DNA of 64,000 nt from an uncultured Sphingomonadaceae bacterium (lineage in GTDB: Bacteria; Pseudomonadota; Alphaproteobacteria; Sphingomonadales; Sphingomonadaceae). The notes below the pieces were generated by a model, which saw nothing but the letters and a program-made list of their open reading frames with translations, searched no databases and had not been told where the DNA came from. Position numbers and translations under genes: made by a program. The stretch spans positions 62,001 through 126,000 of the forward strand of contig CANLQG010000008.1 in the NCBI GenBank assembly GCA_947493195.1, written 5' to 3'. This document shows positions 42,563-51,090 of the stretch, in pieces (positions within the stretch are counted from its first letter, which is position 1; each line of letters begins with the position of its first letter).

Positions 42563-43720
42563 ATGCAGCGCACAATTTTTGAACCCGAACACGAACAGTT
42601 TCGCGACAGCGTTCGCAAGTTCATGCAGGCTGAGGTTGGCCCTCATGCCGATCGCTGGCGCGAAGCCGGGATGGTCGACCGCGAGGTTTATCTGAAGGCT
42701 GGTGGACAGGGTTTGCTGTGCGTCTTCGCTGAGGAGAAGTATGGCGGTGCGGCTATCGATGATCTGCGCTTCGATCAGATCATCGTCGAAGAAAACATGC
42801 GTTACGGCGATATCGGTTTTTACATCAACCTGCACAATGATCTGGTCGCGCCCTACATCCACAAGCTCTGCAATCAGGAGCAGAAGGACCGGTTCATGCC
42901 GGGCATTGTCTCGGGCGAGACGATTCTGGCCGTGGCGATGACCGAACCTTCGACCGGCAGCGATCTCGCGGGCATGAAAACCCGCGCGGTGGAGAATGGC
43001 GATCACTGGGTGCTCAACGGCGCCAAGACCTATATCTCCAACGGTATCCTGGGCGACCTGATCGTGGTTGCCGCGCGCACCGATCCGGATCGCCCGCACG
43101 GCATCAGCCTGTTCCTTGTGGAACGCGGGATGGAAGGCTTCGAACGCGGCCGCAAGCTGGAGAAGATGGGCCTCAAGTCGCAGGACACGGCGGAACTGTT
43201 CTTCAACGATGTGAAGGTGCCGCAGAAAAACCTGATTGGCGAAGCCGGCCAGGGCTTCAAGTATCTTGCCCAGATGCTGGCGCAGGAGCGACTGATTGCC
43301 GCCATTGGCTTCATGGCCACGGCCCAGACGGCCTTCGACCTCACGCTTGAATACGTGAAGGAACGCCGCGCTTTCGGAAAACCCATCGGCGCGTTCCAGA
43401 ACACCCGGTTCAAGATGGCGCAGATGCGCGCTGAGCTGGATATGGCGCAGACCTATGTCGACCAGTGCGTGCTGCTGCTGAACGACAAGACGCTGACGGC
43501 AGAGGATGCCTCGGCTGCCAAACTTCTGACGAGCGAGCTGGAAGGCCGCGTGATGGATGAATGTGTGCAGTTGCACGGCGGTGCGGGCTATATGGAAGAA
43601 TACCGGATCAGCCGCATGTTTACCGATGCGCGTATCAGCCGTATCTTTGCCGGTACCAGCGAAATCATGTTGGAAATCATCGGTCGCGGGCTTGGCCTCG
43701 ACGAACGGAAAATGAACTGA
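42563..43720 (+). CDS. acyl-CoA dehydrogenase
   Basis: A 385-residue FAD acyl-CoA dehydrogenase. V-A-M-T-E-P-S-T-G-S-D-L-A-G is the flavin/substrate signature, R-R-A-F-G-K-P-I the arginine motif, and Q-L-H-G-G-A-G-Y-M-E-E-Y with F-A-G-T-S-E-I the C-terminal block. It is closest in pattern to long-chain/isovaleryl-type enzymes. It makes the trans-2-enoyl-CoA for the FadB-like protein directly upstream. GTG 42557 is an alternative start. Electrons pass to ETF, which is not encoded here. Confidence 0.93.
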   Translation: MQRTIFEPEHEQFRDSVRKFMQAEVGPHADRWREAGMVDREVYLKAGGQGLLCVFAEEKYGGAAIDDLRFDQIIVEENMRYGDIGFYINLHNDLVAPYIHKLCNQEQKDRFMPGIVSGETILAVAMTEPSTGSDLAGMKTRAVENGDHWVLNGAKTYISNGILGDLIVVAARTDPDRPHGISLFLVERGMEGFERGRKLEKMGLKSQDTAELFFNDVKVPQKNLIGEAGQGFKYLAQMLAQERLIAAIGFMATAQTAFDLTLEYVKERRAFGKPIGAFQNTRFKMAQMRAELDMAQTYVDQCVLLLNDKTLTAEDASAAKLLTSELEGRVMDECVQLHGGAGYMEEYRISRMFTDARISRIFAGTSEIMLEIIGRGLGLDERKMN

Positions 43721-43806
43721 AAAGCGTTTGGGTGTGGGCGAGAGGAACCAATCGTTTCATCGCCCCGCGGCCAGGCCAATAGGGCGCTGCAGCGGGAGGC
43801 GGCACG

Positions 43807-44916
43807 ATGATTTCTAGCGTCGGTGAAATTGTGGAGGAAGCCCGCAACGGGCGGATGTTCATCCTCGTGGACGACGAAGATCGCGAGAATGAGGGTGATC
43901 TCATCATTCCCGCACAGATGGCCACTCCTGCAGCTATCAACTTCATGGCAACGCACGGTCGCGGTTTGATCTGCCTCGCACTGGCCAGGCAGCGGGTCGA
44001 GCAACTGGGCATCGACCTGATGAGCAGCCAGAACCGGACGCGACACGAAACGGCTTTCACCATTTCCATCGAAGCGCGCGATGGCGTGACCACCGGCATT
44101 TCGGCTGCCGACCGCGCCCGCACTATTGCTGTGGCGATTGATGGCGGCAAAGGCGCGGACGACATTGTTACCCCGGGGCACGTCTTCCCGCTGGTCGCTC
44201 GCGATGGGGGCGTGCTGGTACGCGCCGGACATACGGAGGCTTCGGTCGACATTTCCCGGCTCGCCGGTCTGAACGCCTCTGCGGTGATCTGCGAAATCAT
44301 GAACGAAGACGGCACGATGAGCCGGATGGACGACCTGATCAGCTTTGCCCGCAAGCATGATCTGAAGGTCGGCACGATACGCGACCTGATCGCCTATCGC
44401 CGCGAGCACGACCACCTGATCGAACGGCGATCCGAACGGCAGTTTTCCAGCCGCTGGGGCGACGATTGGCGTGCCATCTGCTTTTACAACAAGGCAACCA
44501 GGGAAGAAACGCTGGCGCTGGTGAAGGGGGAGGTCGATCCCGCCAAACCGACGCTGGTGCGCATGCAGCTGCTGTCGATCTTCCCCGATGTGTTTGCCGA
44601 GATCGGGGAGCGTGAATCGCTGGTGCAGCGGTCCATGGAAACCATCGCGAGGGAAGGCAGCGGTGTGCTGGTGCTGATCAACCGCCCGGTGCCCGATTTC
44701 GTCAGCCGCGCCATGCGCATTGCCGGGGCCGAGAAGGCCGAACGCCCGGCATCGGGGGAAAGCCCGGAGCAGCGCGACTATGGCAACGGCGCCCAGATCC
44801 TTTCCGAACTTGGCGTCAGGGACATGGTGCTGCTGACCAACAACAGCCGCTCGCTGGTGGCGCTTGAAGGCTATGGTTTGTCGATCGTGGGTGAACGCCC
44901 TATCGAGATGGGCTGA
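43807..44916 (+). CDS. ribB: 3,4-dihydroxy-2-butanone 4-phosphate synthase with degenerate GTP cyclohydrolase II domain (RibBX type)
   Basis: A 369-residue riboflavin-synthesis protein. The N-terminal RibB half is intact: D-D-E-D-R-E-N-E-G-D (22-31), T-H-G-R-G and G-H-T-E-A-S-V-D. The C-terminal half occupies the place of GTP cyclohydrolase II but has none of its zinc-binding Cys (the S-E-C-x-T-G-D ... R-C-D-C-G block is replaced by R-M-Q-L-L-S-I-F). Such RibBX paralogues are known in proteobacteria. No FMN riboswitch is seen in the 86-base leader. Its location among many flavoenzyme genes suggests extra flavin supply. Confidence 0.92.
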   Translation: MISSVGEIVEEARNGRMFILVDDEDRENEGDLIIPAQMATPAAINFMATHGRGLICLALARQRVEQLGIDLMSSQNRTRHETAFTISIEARDGVTTGISAADRARTIAVAIDGGKGADDIVTPGHVFPLVARDGGVLVRAGHTEASVDISRLAGLNASAVICEIMNEDGTMSRMDDLISFARKHDLKVGTIRDLIAYRREHDHLIERRSERQFSSRWGDDWRAICFYNKATREETLALVKGEVDPAKPTLVRMQLLSIFPDVFAEIGERESLVQRSMETIAREGSGVLVLINRPVPDFVSRAMRIAGAEKAERPASGESPEQRDYGNGAQILSELGVRDMVLLTNNSRSLVALEGYGLSIVGERPIEMG

Positions 44917-44962
44917 AGGTTCGTCTGGCCTCGCCGCCACGGCTGTAGAGGGAACGCCGGTT

Positions 44963-45568
44963 ATGCCCTGTTACGAATTCCAAGGTATCAGGCCAGTGGT
45001 CGATCCCGGCAGCTTCATTCACCCGCAAGCTTCGCTGATTGGCGACGTTATCGTCAGTTCCGGTTGCTACATCGGCCCGGGCGCCAGCCTGCGGGCTGAT
45101 TTCGGCAGGATCATTGTTGAAAGCGACTGCAGCGTGCAGGACTGTGCCACTATCCATGTTTCCACCCAGCGTGACACTATAGTCCGGCGCGGTGCCACGA
45201 TCGCTCATGGCGCGGTTATCCATGGCTGCGAGATCGGTGAGAATTGCCTGATAGGCATCAATTCGGTGGTGCTGGATGCGGCAGTGCTTGGCCGGGAATG
45301 TCTGGTGGGTGCGCTGTCGCTGGTGCCACATGGGATGGAAGTCCCCGAGCGAAGCCTGCTGACCGGCACTCCTGTGCGGATCGTGCGCGCCTTGTCAGCC
45401 GAGGAGGTGACCTGGCGCAACGATGGTGACGGAGATTATCAGCATCTGACGCGCGAAACGCTTTCCAGCTTGCGCGAGGCCGAACCACTCCCCCAACCGG
45501 AACCAGACCGCAAGCGCATCACGCTTGCCGCCAGCCCTGCGCGGCCAGGCGGTGGTTCCGCCGCCTAG
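44963..45568 (+). CDS. gamma-carbonic-anhydrase-like hexapeptide protein, PaaY type
   Basis: A 201-residue left-handed beta-helix protein with repeated hexapeptides (I-G-D-V-I-V, I-G-P-G-A-S, I-A-H-G-A-V-I-H, I-G-I-N-S-V). His in T-I-H-V, A-H-G-A and I-H-G-C fit the metal site of gamma-carbonic anhydrases and of PaaY, the thioesterase/proofreading member of phenylacetate catabolism. The C-terminal tail is long and proline-rich. ATG 44963 follows GAGGGAACGC. Likely cleaves stalled CoA esters in the local beta-oxidation (inference). It converges with the flavin reductase gene, overlapping it by four bases. Confidence 0.85.
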   Translation: MPCYEFQGIRPVVDPGSFIHPQASLIGDVIVSSGCYIGPGASLRADFGRIIVESDCSVQDCATIHVSTQRDTIVRRGATIAHGAVIHGCEIGENCLIGINSVVLDAAVLGRECLVGALSLVPHGMEVPERSLLTGTPVRIVRALSAEEVTWRNDGDGDYQHLTRETLSSLREAEPLPQPEPDRKRITLAASPARPGGGSAA

Positions 45569-46542
45569 CTATCGCTGGCGTCTTGAGCAGGCTGGTCCGC
45601 CTGCAGCGCATTCATCACTTCCAGATGCTGCGCCGTGCCCTTGGTATCCTGCCGGCCCAGCGTTTCGAGTAACTGCGAAAGCAGGGAGCGGAGTTGGTCC
45701 AGTTCGTCTGGCGAAAATGCCTTCTGCGCGTCTGCCTCCACCGCCTTTGCCTGCGCGAACAGGCCGATCATCGTCTCGCGCCCAGATTTCGTGAGTGAAA
45801 CGTTGCCATCGTCGGCCAACTGGACGAGCCCGGCATCTTCCTGCCGCGCAACGTCTGCGTCGGTCCATTGCCAGCCTGATGTGCCGAGCATCCCATTCAC
45901 TTCCGACAATGTGGTCGGCCCGGCTTTCAGCAAGACTGAAAGCGCATAGTGATCGACCTGCGACAGTCCGTCTTCGGTCGCCTGCGCGCGCACGCCGTCT
46001 GTCAGCATGAAATAGGCACGGGCAACCAGATAATTGAGATCGCGAGCGTTCTCCGTGCCATCGCCTGTCTTTGGCATCGTCTTGCGGGCGTATCTGCCGC
46101 GGTGGAACAGCAACGGTTCCTTTTCCGATTGCTCCAGATCGAGGACTTCGCCCACGAAGATGATATGGTCCCCGCCGTCATAACGGTAGGCGGTGCGACA
46201 TTCGAAGCGCGCGGCGCAGTCTCGCAAGAGTGGCACGTCGGCATCGCCGGTCTTGATATCCACGCCTTCGAACTTGTCGATGCCGGGCGTGGCGAATTGG
46301 TTGGAAAGGGCTTCCTGGTCGGCACCAAGGATGTGTACCGCAAAGGCATCGACATTCATGAAGGCATCGATGTTCGATGATTTCTTGGCCAGGCTCCACA
46401 ACACCAGCGGAGGGTCAAGCGACACCGAGTTGAAGCTGTTTGCCGTCAGCCCGATTTTTCGCCCGTCATGACATGTCGTGACGATGGTAACTCCGGTGGC
46501 GAAATTTCCCAGCGCGTTCCTCAATGACTTTGCGTCGATCAC
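45565..46542 (-). CDS. flavin reductase with C-terminal MarR-like domain
   Basis: A 325-residue protein. Residues about 1-160 form a flavin reductase domain (L-R-N-A-L-G-N-F-A-T-G-V-T-I-V-T-T; G-L-T-A-N-S-F-N-S-V-S-L-D-P-P-L-V; V-H-I-L). Residues about 185-325 are a winged-helix MarR-like domain (A-L-S-V-L-L-K-A-G-P-T-T-L-S-E-V; L-T-K-S-G-R). This fusion is that of the C1 reductase of Acinetobacter p-hydroxyphenylacetate hydroxylase, where the MarR-like tail senses the substrate. It supplies FMNH2 to a separate monooxygenase. GTG 46542 after GCGGGGAA fits the family N-terminus. No HpaB/C2-type partner is adjacent. Confidence 0.88.
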   Translation of the reverse strand: MIDAKSLRNALGNFATGVTIVTTCHDGRKIGLTANSFNSVSLDPPLVLWSLAKKSSNIDAFMNVDAFAVHILGADQEALSNQFATPGIDKFEGVDIKTGDADVPLLRDCAARFECRTAYRYDGGDHIIFVGEVLDLEQSEKEPLLFHRGRYARKTMPKTGDGTENARDLNYLVARAYFMLTDGVRAQATEDGLSQVDHYALSVLLKAGPTTLSEVNGMLGTSGWQWTDADVARQEDAGLVQLADDGNVSLTKSGRETMIGLFAQAKAVEADAQKAFSPDELDQLRSLLSQLLETLGRQDTKGTAQHLEVMNALQADQPAQDASDS

Positions 46543-46556
46543 AAATATTCCCCGCG

Positions 46557-46573
46557 TCTTCCAAGAAGGAAGA
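46557..46573. promoter_or_regulatory. inverted repeat before the flavin reductase gene
   Basis: TCTTCC-AAGAA-GGAAGA, perfect six-base arms, 15 bases upstream of the flavin reductase start on the minus strand. It might be an operator or a leader hairpin affecting translation. Short arms make chance possible; the rest of the 143-base gap to the LysR stop shows no terminator. Confidence 0.3.
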
Positions 46574-46685
46574 ATCCTCCTCGTTCCACAATTGCAGTGA
46601 TAGGCCGGCTTGTGGGTTGGCCACCTTTCAATGGATAGGGAGAGGCGGCTCCCGGTCCAGCAAAAGGAAGAGACCCCAGAAAAGG

Positions 46686-47585
46686 CTAGTTCGGCGGCAG
46701 AAGTCGCTCCCTGCCAAGCGATACGCACCGCAGCAGCCATTCCTTGCCAGCTTTGACCCTGGCGAGATTTTGCGTGTCCCGGTGCGTTACGATCCAGAAG
46801 CTGCGCTGTATTGCCCTTTGTGGGCATACTACCTCGAGATTGCTCGATCCTTCCGCAATGAAGCAAGGGAGGACACCGACCCCGGCACCGCCCACAACAA
46901 GGCGATGCTGTGCATTGATTGAGGAAGATCGAATTTGCGCCTCAAGGCCGGCATGAAAGTCGTCCAGATAATTCAACTCTGGCGCATAGAGCAGATCGGG
47001 GACATAGCTCACCAGCGTGTGTCCCGTGGCGAGTTCCGCGGGCGTTTCGGGCATCCCATGCTGATCAATGTAGGTCTTGCTTGCGTACAATTTGAGGCAG
47101 TAATCTGACAGCTTGCGGGAGAGGACAGGGCCGGCCTTGGGGCGAGAGAGCATAACGGCAATGTCGGCTTCGCGCCGGGACGGGCTGAGGAAACCACTGT
47201 TAGCCACCAGTTCAATGGTCAGTGCGGGGTGGCTCGCGGAGAATTCGTTGAGGTAAGGCGTAAGGAACTGGCTTCCAAATCCTTCGGACACGCTTAGTCG
47301 CAAGGTGCCGCTGAGGCCGGAATGCGATACCGCGACCTCGTCGATCATACGGGCAAGCTCTGCCATGCCTTCGGCTTTGGACAACAGTGCTTCGCCCGCT
47401 TCTGTCAGGACCTGGCCTTCGCGGGTACGTTCGAAGAGCGTGACCTCCAGCCTCTGTTCCAGTCGCTTCAATCGTCGACCCAGCGTCGTTGGATCAAGCT
47501 TCAGGCTCTGCGCTGCCCGGCCAATCTGCCCGGCATCCGCTACCGCGAGAAAGACGCGCACATCATTCCAGTTTAGATCCTGCAT
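46686..47585 (-). CDS. LysR family transcriptional regulator
   Basis: A 299-residue LysR-type regulator. The N-terminal winged helix-turn-helix covers about 5-62 (F-L-A-V-A-D-A-G-Q-I-G-R-A-A-Q-S-L, L-G-R-R-L-K-R-L-E), followed by the co-inducer domain (L-R-L-S-V-S-E-G-F-G; A-D-I-A-V-M-L-S-R). It is divergent from mmsA, with 89 bases between the starts, so the usual expectation is control of the valine/propionate operon. It also lies upstream of the flavin reductase on its own strand, leaving that as an alternative target. ATG 47585. Confidence 0.92.
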   Translation of the reverse strand: MQDLNWNDVRVFLAVADAGQIGRAAQSLKLDPTTLGRRLKRLEQRLEVTLFERTREGQVLTEAGEALLSKAEGMAELARMIDEVAVSHSGLSGTLRLSVSEGFGSQFLTPYLNEFSASHPALTIELVANSGFLSPSRREADIAVMLSRPKAGPVLSRKLSDYCLKLYASKTYIDQHGMPETPAELATGHTLVSYVPDLLYAPELNYLDDFHAGLEAQIRSSSINAQHRLVVGGAGVGVLPCFIAEGSSNLEVVCPQRAIQRSFWIVTHRDTQNLARVKAGKEWLLRCVSLGRERLLPPN

Positions 47586-47674
47586 ATTTGCAGTTATTAG
47601 ATGCAGAATTGAACCTTGTCTGTAACTTTTCAGTGCTCCATCGCAGGCTCCAATAATTGGAGGATGCGTTTCTC
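47586..47674. promoter_or_regulatory. divergent promoter region lysR / mmsA
   Basis: This 89-base gap must hold both promoters. It is AT-richer than its surroundings. Just at the LysR start, TGCAT (47581-47585) and ATGCA (47601-47605) form an interrupted inverted repeat with a 15-base spacer, a loose fit to LysR sites. No clear -35/-10 pair can be asserted by eye. Confidence 0.35.
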
Positions 47675-49174
47675 ATGCGACAGATTGACCATTTCATCGT
47701 AGGCGGCGCCGGTTCGGCCGGCACCGGCCGCAAACATCAGGTGTGGAACCCCTCGACCGGCGAAGTGCAGGCTGAGGTTGCCCTTGGCGATGCCGCATTG
47801 CTGCAAAAGGCCGTCGAAACCGCCAAGCAGGTGCAACCGGCCTGGGCCGCCACCAATCCCCAGCGCCGCGCGCGGGTGATGTTCAAATTCAAGCAGCTGA
47901 TCGAAGACAACATGCAGGAACTGGCCGAACTGCTGGCCAGCGAGCACGGCAAGGTGGTGGACGATGCCAAGGGCGACGTGCAGCGCGGCCTTGAGGTGAT
48001 CGAGTTCGCCTGTGGTATTCCTCAAGCCCTGAAGGGCGAATATACCAACGGTGCAGGGCCGGGCATCGATGTCTATTCGATGCGGCAGCCGCTCGGCATC
48101 GGCGCGGGGATTACCCCGTTCAACTTCCCCGCGATGATCCCGATGTGGATGTTCGGCATGGCGATCGCGGCGGGCAATGCCTTCATTCTCAAACCCAGCG
48201 AGCGCGACCCCAGCGTGCCCGTGCGCCTGGCGGAGCTGTTCCTTGAAGCCGGAGCGCCCGAAGGGCTGTTGCAAGTGGTGCATGGGGATAAGGAAATGGT
48301 CGATGCCATCCTCGATCATCCCGATATCGCCGCGGTGAGCTTTGTCGGCTCCAGCGACATCGCGCAGTACATCTACCAGCGCGGCGCTGCCAATCACAAG
48401 CGCGTGCAGGCCTTTGGCGGAGCAAAGAACCACGGCGTGGTGATGCCCGACGCGGACCTTGACCAGGTGGTCAACGATCTGGCCGGGGCCGCCTTCGGTT
48501 CTGCTGGCGAGCGTTGCATGGCACTGCCGGTGGTTGTGCCCGTGGGCCAAGACACGGCAGAGCGCCTGAAGGCGAAGCTGATCCCTGCGATCAATGCCCT
48601 GCGCGTGGGTGTCTCCAACGATCCCGAAGCGCATTATGGCCCGGTGGTAACGCCGGAACACAAGGCGCGCATCGAAAGCTGGATCGACACCGCCGAAAAG
48701 GAAGGCGCCGAAGTCGTGATCGACGGGCGGGGGTTCAGCCTGCAAGGCCACGAGAAGGGCTTCTTCGTGGGCCCCACGCTGCTGGACCGTGTCACCACCG
48801 ACATGGAAAGTTACAAGGAAGAGATCTTTGGCCCCGTCCTTCAGATCGTGCGGGCGAACGACTTTGAAGAGGCGCTGCGCCTGCCCAGCGAGCACCAGTA
48901 CGGCAACGGCGTTGCCATCTTCACCCGCAACGGCCACGCCGCGCGTGAATTTGCGCACCGCGTGAACGTGGGCATGGTGGGTATCAACGTGCCGATCCCG
49001 GTGCCGGTATCCTATCACTCCTTCGGCGGCTGGAAGCGCTCGGGCTTTGGCGATATTGATCAGTACGGCATGGAAGGCCTGCGGTTCTGGACCAAGTCCA
49101 AGAAGGTAACCCAACGCTGGCCCGATGGAGCAGGCGATGGCTCCAACTCCTTCGTCATCCCGACAATGGGCTGA
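47675..49174 (+). CDS. mmsA: methylmalonate-semialdehyde dehydrogenase (CoA-acylating)
   Basis: A 499-residue CoA-acylating aldehyde dehydrogenase. The opener I-D-H-F-I-V-G-G, the F-N-F-P-A-M-I-P-M-W stretch and the active-site F-G-S-A-G-E-R-C281-M identify MmsA rather than an ordinary ALDH. It converts methylmalonate semialdehyde to propionyl-CoA with NAD and CoA, the last step of valine degradation. First gene of a long plus-strand operon. ATG 47675 with GGAGG about 12 bases upstream; a TTG at 47657 is unlikely. Confidence 0.96.
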   Translation: MRQIDHFIVGGAGSAGTGRKHQVWNPSTGEVQAEVALGDAALLQKAVETAKQVQPAWAATNPQRRARVMFKFKQLIEDNMQELAELLASEHGKVVDDAKGDVQRGLEVIEFACGIPQALKGEYTNGAGPGIDVYSMRQPLGIGAGITPFNFPAMIPMWMFGMAIAAGNAFILKPSERDPSVPVRLAELFLEAGAPEGLLQVVHGDKEMVDAILDHPDIAAVSFVGSSDIAQYIYQRGAANHKRVQAFGGAKNHGVVMPDADLDQVVNDLAGAAFGSAGERCMALPVVVPVGQDTAERLKAKLIPAINALRVGVSNDPEAHYGPVVTPEHKARIESWIDTAEKEGAEVVIDGRGFSLQGHEKGFFVGPTLLDRVTTDMESYKEEIFGPVLQIVRANDFEEALRLPSEHQYGNGVAIFTRNGHAAREFAHRVNVGMVGINVPIPVPVSYHSFGGWKRSGFGDIDQYGMEGLRFWTKSKKVTQRWPDGAGDGSNSFVIPTMG

Positions 49175-49180
49175 GGAGCC

Positions 49181-49887
49181 ATGCAGAAACTCTTTCCTTC
49201 CGCCGAAGCCGCCCTTGAAGGCCTGCTGCATGATGACATGCTGATAGCGGCTGGCGGGTTCGGCCTGTGCGGCATCCCGGAAAGGCTGCTGAAGGCGATC
49301 CAGGATGCAGGCGTGAAAAACCTCACCTTCGCCAGCAACAATGCCGGAATCGACAACGAAGGTATCGGCATGTTGCTGCGCTCGAAGCAGGTGAAGAAGA
49401 TGATCTCCTCCTATGTGGGAGAGAACAAGGAGTTCGAGCGGCAGTATCTTTCGGGCGAACTGGAAGTGGAATTCTGTCCGCAAGGTACGCTCGCGGAACG
49501 CATGCGCGCAGGCGGCGCGGGCATTCCTGGTTTCTACACCAGGACCGGCGTCGGCACGCAAGTTGCCGAAGGCAAGGAGCACAAAGAGTTCGACGGCGAG
49601 GCCTACATCCTCGAGCGCGGCATCTTTGCCGACCTGTCGATCATCAAGGCATGGAAGGCTGACGAGACCGGCAACCTGATGTTCCGCAAGACCGCGCGCA
49701 ATTTCAACCAGTCGGCTGCCACTTGCGGCAAGGTGTGCGTTGCCGAAGTGGAAGAGATCGTACCGGCCGGATCGCTCGACCCCGACTGCGTGCACCTGCC
49801 CGGCGTCTACATCAACCGCATGGTGGTGGGCGCGCCCTACGACAAGAAGATTGAATTTCGTACTACGCGGCAAAGGGAGGCTGCATA

Positions 49888-49888
<1 letters not shown>
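49181..49888 (+). CDS. scoA: 3-oxoacid CoA-transferase subunit A
   Basis: A 235-residue family I CoA-transferase alpha subunit: [11 protein letters not shown] near the start, S-N-N-A-G and [13 protein letters not shown] are typical of SCOT-A. With subunit B it moves CoA from succinyl-CoA to acetoacetate. Six bases after mmsA; its stop overlaps the subunit B start by one base. Confidence 0.94.
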
Positions 49889-50529
<641 letters not shown>

Positions 50530-50531
50530 GC

Positions 50532-51086
50532 ATGGCTATGACACAACCGCTTCCCGATATTGCGCTGATCCGCAACGATGGTTCACCCGATAGCCTGGCC
50601 GCACACCGGGGCAACGTGCTGCTGATAGTCAACACCGCATCGCAATGCGGTTTGACGCCGCAATATGAAGGACTGGAAAAGCTGCGATCGACCTATGCTG
50701 GTCGCGGGCTTGAAGTGGTGGGCTTTCCGGCAAACGATTTCGGCGCGCAGGAGCCGGGATCGGATGACGAGATCGCCCAATTTTGCTCGATCAATTTCCA
50801 GACCAGCTTCCCGCTTTTCCGCAAGGCGTCAGTAGTTGGCAGCGACAAGCAGCCGCTTTACGCCGCGCTGGTTGAAGCGGCGCCGACGAAGACTGGCGAC
50901 GTGGATGGCTTCAAGGACAGGTTGCGCGGCCACGGCCTTTCTCCCAACGAGGACCCAGAAGTTCTGTGGAACTTCGAGAAATTCCTTGTCGGGCGAGATG
51001 GACGGGTGCTTGCGCGCTTCTCGCCCACCACAGATCCAAAAGATCCTGCGCTGATCGCAGCGATCGACACTGCATTGGACGCATGA
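50532..51086 (+). CDS. glutathione peroxidase family protein
   Basis: A 184-residue thioredoxin-fold peroxidase with Cys in place of selenocysteine: N-T-A-S-Q-C-G-L-T-P-Q-Y (about 35-46), the Gln in F-G-A-Q-E-P-G and W-N-F-E-K-F-L give the Cys-Gln-Trp triad. It reduces lipid or hydrogen peroxide using glutathione or thioredoxin. Its place inside a valine-catabolic operon is unusual; it may deal with peroxide from acyl-CoA oxidation. ATG 50532 or 50538 both fit. Confidence 0.92.
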   Translation: MAMTQPLPDIALIRNDGSPDSLAAHRGNVLLIVNTASQCGLTPQYEGLEKLRSTYAGRGLEVVGFPANDFGAQEPGSDDEIAQFCSINFQTSFPLFRKASVVGSDKQPLYAALVEAAPTKTGDVDGFKDRLRGHGLSPNEDPEVLWNFEKFLVGRDGRVLARFSPTTDPKDPALIAAIDTALDA

Positions 51087-51090
51087 CAAG

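Noticed and set aside
41768..43576. 602-codon minus-strand open frame opposite FadB-like and acyl-CoA dehydrogenase genes
   Set aside because: Spans two real genes on the other strand and shows no domain of its own.
43721..43806. FMN riboswitch before the RibB gene
   Set aside because: The gap is only 86 bases and the conserved RFN blocks are absent.
47630..49873. 747-codon minus-strand open frame opposite mmsA and scoA
   Set aside because: High-GC third positions of the real plus-strand genes create long antisense frames. The translation is rich in His, Gly and Arg without motifs.
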